Assembly (NCBI GenBank): GCA_002238505.1
Contig: MPMM01000006.1
Span: 62,001-126,000 of the forward strand
Length of the DNA stretch: 64,000 nt
Reading direction: 5' to 3'
Source of the DNA: SAR202 cluster bacterium bin22
GTDB taxonomy: Bacteria; Chloroflexota; Dehalococcoidia; Lucifugimonadales; UBA3495
Under the pieces are notes generated by a model. The model was not told the origin of the DNA. It saw nothing but the letters and a program-made list of their open reading frames with translations, and did not search any database. Within the stretch, counting starts at the first letter, position 1. Every line of letters starts with the position of its first letter. Below are positions 28,752-37,735 of the stretch, piece after piece. Both the position numbers and the translations under genes were made by a program.

Positions 28752-30951
28752 CGGTCTTCCCCGCCCTGAACCGAATGTGGCGGCGGTCAAGGGTGCATAC
28801 GCCGCTCATGCTGCAGCAGGAGGAGACCGAATGCGGCGCTGTCTCCTTGGGCATAGTCCTGGCGTACTTTGGTCGCTGGGTCCCCCTGGAAGACCTGCGG
28901 GAGGCTTACGCCGTTAAACGGGATGGCTGCGACGCCGCCGACATTGCGCGAGCGGCCCGACACTACGGCCTGAAGGTCCAGGGCTGGCGCCGTGAACCCG
29001 AGCAACTGCGGGACATGGACCTGCCCATTATAGTTTTCTGGGAGTTTAATCATTTCCTGGTCCTGGAAGGTTTTCGGGGCGGGAACTACCTCGTGAACGA
29101 CCCGGCCAACGGCTACCGAGTAATCGACGAGGTAGAGTTCGACCAGGATTTCACGGGCGTGGTGCTGAGCTTCCAGCGAGGTCCACATTTCCGTCCAGGA
29201 GGCTCCCGCCCGGGTATCCCTCCCCGTCTTTGGCCCTGGCTCAGGGAGGTCACCGGCCCCCTGGCCTTCGCGTTATGTTGTGGATTGGCCCTCTCGATTC
29301 CGGCCCTTGCTTTGCCGCTCTTCCTAAGCTTTTTCGTGGACCACATTCTGATTGGCGGCGACACCTCCTGGGCCACGGCCGTTATTGCGGGTCTTATGCT
29401 TTCCGGGGTCCTGGTCTATCTGCTCACCTGGCTGAGGCAGCGATGCTTCAGGCTGCTTGCAGTACGACTGTCTGTCGAACACGCAGACCGGTTTATCAGG
29501 CGCTTGTTCCGCATGAGAATGGGCTTTTTCATCCAACGGTATTCCGGCGACCTTGCTTCTCGCCTTCAGCTAATTGACGGCATTGCCGTAGTCGCGACTA
29601 CACAGTTCGTAGGAGTCATTATCGAACTGATTGCCAGCGCTGTTTTCCTGGCAGTCATGTTCTGGTACGACCCACTGCTTGCGGGCGTGGTTGCCGCCCT
29701 GGGGGTGGCCAGCGTGGCGACTAAACGCCTGATAACCCGTTCCCGCGTGGGGGAGAACCGACGCCTCCAGCGCGAGCAGGGCAAGCTCCAGGGCATAAGC
29801 ATGTACGGCTTGAGAGGCATCGACACGATTCAGGCAGTATCGGCGGAGAATGACTTCTTTGTCCACTGGACCGGTTACCAGGCCCGGGAGCTCCGGGCTC
29901 GGCAGCGGTTCGCCGAACTCGGGCACGTTATCACTTCCCTCCCTGGCCTGTTCCTCATCGCCGGCAACGCCGCGGTTATCGGCATCGGTGGCTGGCGAGT
30001 CATGGAGGGTCACATGTCCCTGGGGGTAATGATTGCGTTCTATGTCCTGGCCGCCAACTTCCTCCTGCCCATCGGCCGCCTGGTGCAATTTGCGGACCTG
30101 TTCCAGATACTGGAAGCCAACCTGCAACGGCTTGAAGATGTTCTGGATGCCCCCGAGGACGATTTCTTCCAGAGCCGCCCCGACCGGTCCGCGAACGGCG
30201 AAGGCGTTTCACTCGACAGGCAGTTGCGACTGAGCGGTCGCCTGGAATTGCGCCAGGTGAGCTTTGGTTACAAGGCCAACCGTCAGCCTCTGCTGGACGA
30301 CTTCTGCCTTTCCATCGAACCGTGCCAGCGTGTTGCCGTGGTAGGCCCTTCCGGGTCGGGCAAGTCCACTCTGGCGCAGCTTGTAGCGGGTATCCATCAT
30401 CCATGGACGGGCGAAATCCTGCTGGACGGCCACCCTCGGGCTGACATTTCCCGCGACCTGATGACCAACTCGGTCTCCATGGTTGACCAGCGTATCTTCC
30501 TGTTCGCAACTTCCATACGGGAGAATCTCACAATGTGGAACCCTGAGATTCCTGACCAGTCCGTCGTTGCCGAGGCCGAGGACGCCTCCATTCATGAGGA
30601 CATTCTGGCCCGGGCTTATGGGTAAGACTCTCCGGTTGAAGAGGGTGGGCGCAACTTCAGCGGTGGCCAGCGGCAGCGACTGGAGATTGCCGCGCCCTTG
30701 TGAGCAACCCCTCGCTCCTGATTCTGGACGAGGCAACCAGCATGCTGGATCCAGTAACGGAGCAGCGAATTGATGATGCATTGCGCCGTCGGGGTTGTAG
30801 CTGCCTCATAGTGGCCCACAGGCTGAGTACCATAAGGGACTGCGACCTGATTGTTGTCCTGGACAGGGGAAAGGAAGTACAGCGCGGTACTCACCGTCAA
30901 CTCATGGCCGAAACGGAGCGCCTGTACCGCCGACTGATGGAGGTGGAGTAG
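28748..30951 (+). pseudogene. NHLM peptidase/ABC transporter (C39), nonsense codon plus frameshift
   Basis: A bifunctional leader-cleaving exporter. The C39 peptidase (about 15-150) keeps its catalytic Cys (EETECGAVSLG), His (FNHFLVLEGF) and Asp (LVNDPA). Membrane segments follow (about 170-450), then the ATPase with Walker [10 protein letters not shown]. Two lesions break the ATPase: TAA at 30623-30625, where homologs have an aromatic residue before [14 protein letters not shown], and a one-base loss near 30692 in the EIARALV segment. The last frame (30700-30951) carries Walker B ([12 protein letters not shown]) and the H-loop (AHRLSTI). Only a truncated protein without the signature motif and Walker B would be made. 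The next gene starts 5 bases after the end. Confidence 0.87.
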
Positions 30952-30956
30952 GAGCA

Positions 30957-33881
30957 ATGGTTGGGGGAAATCTTGATGGCTCGCCTCCAGATCGGCTGCT
31001 GGAAGTCGCTATGTCCCGTGGCCAACGCTTCATGGGCGGCGGCAACCATCCCATCCAGCTTTGGGGACACGATGCCTTCTGGCTAATTGTTAGGGGTTCT
31101 GTGGACGTATTCGCAGCCCGCATGGGAGAGGACGGCGTTCCAGCCGAATTCAACCACCTGCTCAGGGCCGGGCCGGGAAGGCTCGTTTTCCCCCTGTCCC
31201 ATGAGTCGGGCCTCAAGGCGCTGGTGGTCAAGGGACTGCCCGATTCCGAACTGTGGAAAGTTCCCTTCGACGCGCTCAACGAGACAGGGCTGGACACCAG
31301 GATAGTCGAACAGGTAAACGCCTGGGTAAGTGAAGTTTCCGAGTCCGTAGTCCAGGCCGTAACCTACCGTCTCCGCATGGACCTTAGCCTGAACCTCGGC
31401 GACTCAGAAGAGGTTGTGGGGGGCGCTACGATCACCGCCCATCATGGCGTCTTGTGGATGTCCAGCCAGGACGGCGAGCTTGAGTTCCTGGGGACCGAGG
31501 AACTTGAACCTTCCGGCTCCGGAATGGTCCCTGTAACCGCCCTGAGTTGGGTGGTCCAAAATCGTACGGCGTCGGTGAAAGCCGCCAGCACGAGGGAACT
31601 GTACCTGAAAGGTCAAATTCTCGACGCCCTGATGGAATTCAACCGGCTGGCCATGAGGGCGCACGACACCAACCGGGCACTGGCCCTTGCGGATGTTTTC
31701 AACTTCAGGACCGCCAGCGCCCTACACAGGCAATTAAGCGAGGAGCGGGCACGCCGGAGTCTGTTCAGTGTATTGAGCGGACAGCCCCCTCGCATGGAGG
31801 GTGATTCGGCCTTATGGCGAGTCCTTGAGCAAGTGGGGAGCCACGAGAGCATCCAGTTTCGCGGGCCACCCCGTACAGGACAGAGTGCATCTTACGACAA
31901 TGAGACAACTCTGGATGAAATTATAAACTCGTCGGGTGTCCGTGCCCGCAGCGTTGCCCTCCGGCATCACCAGCGGTGGTGGCTGAGCGACAGCGGTGCA
32001 ATGCTGGCCTTCCGCAGGGAGGACGGCTCCCCGGTCGCGCTGCTTCCGGGGGCAACGGGGCGTTATGTCATGTTTGACCCGCAAACCCAGGGGTCAATGG
32101 CCCTCAATGCCCGGCGCGCGGCCGCCCTGAGCCCCAGGGCTCACTTTTTCTATCGCCCGTTGCCGGACCGAGGGCACGGCCGCATCGCACTACTCCTGGG
32201 CATGGTGTTCAACCGGGCCCTGGGAGACTTGCTGCGCCTGTTCGTCGCAGGAGTGTTTTCCGGACTTGCGATGCTGGCGCCGGCGGTGCTGCTGGGCATA
32301 TTCGTCAGACAGGTCCTTCCCTCGGGGGACTTGCAAATGTTGGCAATGGTGGCCTTGGCTACGCTGCTAATAGGACTGGCTTTCACGCTCCTGAATATGC
32401 TAAAGGGAACTGCCCTGATGCGAGTGGAAGGACGGGCCGCCGCCCGCATCAGCGCTGCCATTTGGGACCGACTGCTGGTTCTGCCGTCAGCATTTTTCCG
32501 GCGGTTCACCGTCGGCGATTTGGGAAGTAGGGCCATGGGCTTTCAGTACCTGCGGGACCAGGTTGCAGGCGTTGTCGTCGGTGCATTCCTTTCCCTGATT
32601 TTTCTCCTTACGGCTTTTGTTATCCTCCTCTTGTACGACACCGTCTTGGGGGCACTGGGCCTATCCATGGGGCTGTTTTCCCTGGCCCTTACGGTTTTTC
32701 TGGGGCTTAGGCAGATGCCCTACCACCGTGCATACCTGGCGACCTCGCGACGCCTGACTGGAGTGCTCCTCCAGCTGATCAGCGGCGTAGCCAAGTTGCG
32801 GGTCAGCGGCGCGGAGCCCTCGGCTTTCGCCATGGGGGCCACCAGCTACCGGGAGCAGAAGCATACCGAGATGAAGCTGGGAGCCCTGAACGAGCATGCT
32901 CATAGCATTCACGGCGGCCGCTCCATCCTTTGCCATGGCAGGGCTGCTCCTGGTGGGACTGTACCGCAGCGACCACGGCCTTGCGGTGGGCAGCTTCCTA
33001 ACCGCTTATGCCGCCTTCATGGTCTTCTACGGCGCGGTAGCCCAGTTCGGGCCCTCATTCTCCGGCATCGCCTCCATCCTGCCAACCATCGAGCAAGCCG
33101 AACCCATCTTCGCAGAAAGCCCCAGGAGGACAACCGCAGGAGCCCTCATGATCGACCTGAAGGGCGAATTGCGCATAGACCCGTTACCTTTCGATACACG
33201 GAAGACGGCCCCTTGGTCCTTCAGGACGTCTCGCTGCACGCCCGTCCCGGCGAATTCATTGCGTTGGTGGGAGAGTCGGGTTCCGGCAAGAGGACCCTGC
33301 TTCGCCTGGCCCTGGGATTGGAAAGTCCCCAGTCTGGCGTCATGTACTACGACGGCCACGATCTGGGGAGGCTCAACCGTCAAGCAGTGCGTAACGGCGT
33401 GGGCATGGTCGTACAGGATGCCTCCCTTCGTCCGCAGACGATTCTGGACAACATTATCGGGACTGGCAACGACCTTACCGTCGAGAACGCCTGGGAAGCC
33501 GCCCGTCTGGCCGCGGTGGACGTCGACATTGCGGAGATGCCAATGGGCATGTACACGATCACTTCCGAGGGTTCTTCAGCATTTTCTGGAGGGCAGACCC
33601 AGCGCATCATGCTAACCGCCGCCCTGGTCCGTAACCCCAGCGTGCTGCTGCTGGACGAGGCCACCAACTGGCTAGACAATGAGACTCAGACCAGGGTCAT
33701 GGAGGAGATCGAAAAACTCTCCGTGACTCGCATCGTGAGCGCCCACCGACTCTCGACCATTCAGCGGGCTAATCGCATCTACGTCCTGGAAGAGGGACGG
33801 GTGATTCAGCGGGGGACATTCGAGGAGTTAAGGGAGCAGGAGGGTGTGTTCCGGGAGATGGTTCTTCGTCAGATAGCTTGA
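30957..33881 (+). pseudogene. NHLM ABC transporter ATP-binding protein with an out-of-frame internal segment
   Basis: The frame stays open for 974 codons, but about 95 codons in the middle (roughly 32890-33180) are nonsense. The correct sequence there (FTAAAPSFAMAGLLLVGLY, YAAFMVFYGAVAQFGPSF, FAESPRR) is in the next frame. Two compensating indels are therefore present, near 32893 (+1) and 33183 (-1). The N-terminal 400 residues are the typical NHLM sensor-like domain, membrane segments follow from about 405, and the ATPase is C-terminal. Walker A reads GESGSGKRT, with Arg at the obligatory Ser/Thr position. The D-loop region reads DEATNWLD and the signature FSGGQTQR. An SD (AGGAG) precedes the ATG. 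It is probably non-functional despite the long frame. Confidence 0.85.
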
Positions 33882-33884
33882 TCT

Positions 33885-35019
33885 ATGACGTGTGGCCTGC
33901 CGCCCAATGCGTCCATCGCCGCTCGCGACATACCGGAGGTCCGGCCAATACCTGTGGAAACTGGCTACACTTCTCTGGGCAGCCTGCTGGCAGACATGCA
34001 AGGCTTGGTACCGACAGGTCTGATTGGAGAAGGCGGTTGGGAGAGGGTACAGGCGTTGACGACACGCCTGCCCGCATGCGCCGCCGATGCGCGCTTCGGG
34101 TTTGAGTTCGACCTTTTCGACCCCAACACTACGGCCGACTTTTGTCTCCTCCTGATGCCCGGTTCGCCAATCACCGCCTTCTACGAGGGACAGACGGCAG
34201 CAACAGCGCCTTTGTTGGTGGGGCCAGGCTTTCGTAACTTTCTCAGGGGCCAGACCCGAGATGCCCAATCCCTTCTCAACCGCACAGGAGCCGGAATAAT
34301 CCTGGAATATGACCTGGCGCAGACCCTTCCCGGACAGCACGGACCTCCAGGGGTGTTCATGGCGACCTCCGGCTCAATTGACGGGCGGAAGGCGAGGCTT
34401 GACGGTGACCCCGCCCGGTTGGTCGCCGCATTGGAGTCAGTGGCAGGCTGGGACCCGGGCGCAATTGACCTGGAGGAGGTCGAAAGGGTGCGGACGGCGG
34501 CGGCGGGCGCCTTTGTGGCTCAGGCCGGCGTAATGCCAGGCCGGGGCGGGCCTGCTGTGCGATTGATACTTCAAGGGATTACCACTGACGAACTGGAGGA
34601 GACTCTGAAGAGGCTGAAATGGTCCGGAGATTCATCGCTGGCAGCGGCGTGTCTATCGGACCTCTCCGAATTCATAGCTCTCCGGGCGGCGCTCAGCCTG
34701 GATGTTAGCTCCCGGGGAGTCTCACCCCCGCCTGGGGATGGAGATGTTCCGACCCACTGAGTGGTACCGGACGGACCCCTTGGGCTGGAAGTCCCTCATC
34801 GAACGTCTGATGGAGTACGGCTGGTGCCATTCCGCCAGAGCTGAAGCCCTGGCGGAATGGCCACGTATTGAGACTTTCTTTGGCCGGGATGGCGTTTACC
34901 GGGTGCGCCAACTGCTCAACCATGTCAAGCTGGTATTTCACCGTGAAAATGTCAGCGTCAAAGGTTATGCGGCCATGAATGTGCGCCGGACTACCGGCAA
35001 GTGGAGCCCGACAGAGTAG
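33885..35019 (+). pseudogene. Uncharacterised NHLM-cluster protein, split by a frameshift
   Basis: The ATG lies 3 bases after the transporter stop, so it was co-translated. Frame 1 (291 codons) has the segments GFEFDLFDP, TGAGIILEYDLAQ and GPPGVFMATSG and ends in a meaningless tail. From about 34700 the continuation is in the next frame (LAPGESHPRLGMEMF, WKSLIERLMEYGWC, LLNHVKLVFH) up to 35019. Joined, the product is about 378 residues with no signal peptide or membrane segment. I do not recognise a named family. Its coupling to the NHLM transporter suggests a role in peptide maturation or export, by inference only. Confidence 0.6.
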
Positions 35020-35025
35020 TTGACT

Positions 35026-35286
35026 CTAAAATCTATACATTTCAACGCCACCGCCAACCTGCGCCAGTTCTTCGGGTGTGAGTTGGTCACTGGGCGGCAG
35101 GGACAAGTGGGCGGAGGTAGGGCTATCCTCATGGACGAATATGGTGAACTCGTCGGGAATCTCAACACCCAGCTCCGCCGAGACCGCCAACCTGGGATTC
35201 GCAATCAGGCTTGCTCTAAAGCCGGCGTCCTCGGTCGCTCTGGCCAAAATGTGGGCCTTCATTTCACTCACAGTCCTGATTTCCAA
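35026..35286 (-). CDS. NHLP-family precursor with a minimal core
   Basis: An 86-residue peptide homologous to the precursor at 24756: MKAHILARATEDAGFRASL, AELGVEIPDEF, FVHEDSPTSAHLSLPP, ending at LAQVGGG. The cleavage motif is followed by only about six residues (VEMYRF), so almost nothing remains as core. A TTG start (35286) with GGAGG about 9 bases upstream gives the normal leader length. It is convergent with the NHLM genes, its stop lying 7 bases from theirs. It may be a truncated precursor, a leader-only decoy, or a precursor of a very small product. Confidence 0.8.
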   Translation of the reverse strand: MEIRTVSEMKAHILARATEDAGFRASLIANPRLAVSAELGVEIPDEFTIFVHEDSPTSAHLSLPPSDQLTPEELAQVGGGVEMYRF

Positions 35287-36023
35287 GATTTCACCTCCAC
35301 GATTTCCAGACTTCTCAAAGCGCTATGGCACTTGTTAGCGGCCGCAATATTTGAAGCTCGCCTCCCTGTCAACCTCAATGCCGAAGTTGCTAATAATTGC
35401 AAATTTTGGTTCGGTCACACGTCAAACCCCCAAAATTGACTCTGGGACAAAGCTGCCGGAGGAAAACCGTCGCTTCGCAGCCAAACCGGAGCCAACTATT
35501 GAAATGATGGTTCAAGGGGGGAGGTAAGAGTCCGGCAATAAGCCACTGACGGAGGGGGTTGGCAACAGCTCCAGATATAGGGCGTTTGGTATGCCACAGT
35601 GGTTGATGGTTGCCAGAGCAGCCTCGATGGAAGTCATTATGTTTTACCGCTCTTGCTGTAGCAGTTACGTATGTTCTGGTAGATTGGCGTCATGGTTTCC
35701 AGGGGAGGTGCTCGGCAGATGGACGCAGGGATATGGCGGAAAGTGGGAATAAACTGACGGCGGCAGTTGAGGAATACCTCGCTGCCCCTGCGCCGCATTG
35801 GGGCGGCGGGATCAGTATTGGCGAGCTAACCTAGTATCCGCCCTCGAATTCAACACTGGATAAGGATCGTCCTGAAGTCCGGGCCTCAGCAATGTGGTAC
35901 CGGTCTTATCCAGGTGGGCGCAGCTCTGCCAGAAGGTCCGACGTTGAAGCACAGGCTGGCCTGGTTGCTCCAACTCTCTTACCCAATCTTGGTGCATATG
36001 CAGGCAGGCCATGACGACACCGA
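35287..36023. other. Intergenic region, no gene recognised
   Basis: About 740 bases between the short NHLP gene and the binding protein. The part next to the NHLP start is AT-rich and probably holds its promoter. The rest has only short frames without motifs. Confidence 0.4.
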
Positions 36024-36851
36024 TTAAAAGGTCCGAGCGTCCGGACCGAACCACTCCCTGATCAATTCGTTCAGGGACCCATCCTCTTTCATAGAGGTGA
36101 TAGCCCGGTTTAACTCTTCCTTTAAATCAACATCAGCTTCCCTAATGCCGACCCCGACCCCGGCTCCAATGTACACTTCAGGCCCAACGATGTTCAACTT
36201 GTTTCCATACTGAGCCATACTTTCACGGACGAACCTGGAGTCAGCAAAGACGACGTCGGCCTCTCCTCTCAACAGGGCATCCATTGCACTGGGCACCAGG
36301 TCGTATAACGAATGGTCGAAACCCTCCCTGGCCAAGTATTCGGAATGAATCGTGGCTCTTTGGGCAGCCACATGCACGCCAGCCCCTTCGGTGGGTTGAT
36401 TCAACCTGGCTCCAATTGCCGAGGCGCCGGGACCGGACTGCGCAACATAGACCGAAGGACTGGGCGGGACGTAGGGCTGCGTGAAGTCTATGAGCTTGTC
36501 CCGCTCCTCGGTTATCGTCATACCGGCGATAATGACGTCGAACCGTTCGTCCACGAGAGCGGCTATGATCGACTCCCAGCCGTGGACCTCCCAGACACAT
36601 TCGAATTCAGCTCTCCGACACAACTCGTCACCCATCGCCCGCTCGAACCCAATGATTTCACCGGCCTCATTCAGGTCATTGTAGGGAGGGTAAGCTCCTT
36701 CCGTAGCTATCTTCACGGGCTGAGACGTGGCGCCACAGGCCAGGTTCGCAGACATGAACACCATGATTATCGTGGTCAGGAACCACAATGTTGGCGCGGA
36801 GTTGGTTGCTGAGAAAGCAGTTGCCATCGATAACTTGACTGGCATTGGCAC
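36024..36851 (-). CDS. Orphan amino-acid ABC transporter substrate-binding protein
   Basis: A 275-residue SBP_bac_3 protein. The N-terminus has a hydrophobic stretch (about 21-35) ending in ANLAC, a possible though non-canonical lipobox. The mature domain has EGAYPPYNDLNEAGEIIGFE, DVIIAGMTITEERDKLIDFTQPY (the conserved ligand-binding signature) and, in lobe 2, GEADVVFADSRF. The length is normal for the family. No permease or ATPase gene is adjacent, so it may feed a transporter elsewhere or act as a sensor. The start is GTG at 36851 or the ATG two codons later; neither has a clear ribosome site. Confidence 0.88.
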   Translation of the reverse strand: MPMPVKLSMATAFSATNSAPTLWFLTTIIMVFMSANLACGATSQPVKIATEGAYPPYNDLNEAGEIIGFERAMGDELCRRAEFECVWEVHGWESIIAALVDERFDVIIAGMTITEERDKLIDFTQPYVPPSPSVYVAQSGPGASAIGARLNQPTEGAGVHVAAQRATIHSEYLAREGFDHSLYDLVPSAMDALLRGEADVVFADSRFVRESMAQYGNKLNIVGPEVYIGAGVGVGIREADVDLKEELNRAITSMKEDGSLNELIREWFGPDARTF

Positions 36852-37199
36852 ACTATTCTGTCAAACTAACCATTGCGCGTCCATCAGGAACGCGCCGGAA
36901 TTCCCCTTGTCCGAGGGTAAGGTTACCTTCCTGTGCGTGGATTTCGGCGCTACGGCTTTCTTTCGCATGAAGCGGTTTCTCTGATCGCGTCTTGCTCCAA
37001 CAAGCCCTGCTCAGTCCCACGCCTGGCTCTATCTTTGATAACCCTTTCTGGGATAGCCCCAAGTGATCAGCTCGCCTCTTGGCTGGCAACGCGCGGGGCG
37101 GTCTAGGCTGAGTTGGCCTGACATTGGCCAATCTCAATCCTGCCGCTCCGCGCGTCATTGAAATCCAGCTTCTTTGCGGCAAGTCGTGCTTCCAGTGGC
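36852..37199. other. Intergenic region, no gene seen
   Basis: About 350 bases upstream of the orphan binding protein, with no frame that I can support. A TTGACA hexamer on the minus strand (about 36863-36858) could be part of a promoter for the binding protein, but no -10 box is well placed before the start. Confidence 0.3.
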
Positions 37200-37420
37200 T
37201 ATTCCGGAATCACAACCTGGGCCGGCAAGGACATCGAACCCTCCTTGCCGTCATTGCCCAGAGCCTGGACCCGGTAGAGGTACTTGGTCCCTGAGTTCAC
37301 GTTGTTGTCCTTCCACGAGGTCTCCGTGTCCCCCTGTCATCCACCAGCACTTGGTAATTGTTCTCACTATCCGGAGCACGCCGCAGGATCCTGTACCCCG
37401 TGGAAAAGCATTTTGTGCAT
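37200..37420 (-). pseudogene. Fibronectin type III domain remnant
   Basis: Minus-strand translation gives the second half of an FN3 domain in two frames: STGYRILRRAPDSENNYQVLVDD, then after a shift DTETSWKDNN, GTKYLYRVQALGNDGKEGSM and a stop after AQVVIPE. This is the kind of module found in large surface proteins such as the one at 56013. No upstream or downstream partner domain is found, so it is a relic of a lost surface-protein gene. Confidence 0.6.
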
Positions 37421-37735
37421 CCCTCAGCATCATGCCTTTACCAATTGACTTCACTTTCAAATCTGTCTGGAAGCGACACGGCAGGTTAATTCGACAATCA
37501 CCGCCCATAGCTTGAGAACGAAGCGTTCGAACCCGCTCTCTAAACAGGGCCCCTTTGTAATGCAGCGGATACATTTATAGGCTTGCAAAACGATATTATC
37601 ACCCTATCCATCAAATTAGTGTATCTTTTTTACCTATTATGGTATTCTTTGTGTAACCGACCTGATCAGACTGGGCAGGCATACCTCCAGGCTGGGCCGG
37701 CCGGAATCAAAGATCAGAAAGCGAAGGTGGAACAA

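Noticed and set aside
32896-33615. 239-codon plus-strand frame inside the NHLM transporter as a separate gene
   Set aside because: Its first part is the true transporter sequence between two indels and its last part is nonsense, so it is not an independent gene.
34702-35019. 105-codon frame as an independent gene
   Set aside because: It overlaps the 33885 frame and continues its logic in the next frame; better explained as the 3' part of one frameshifted gene.
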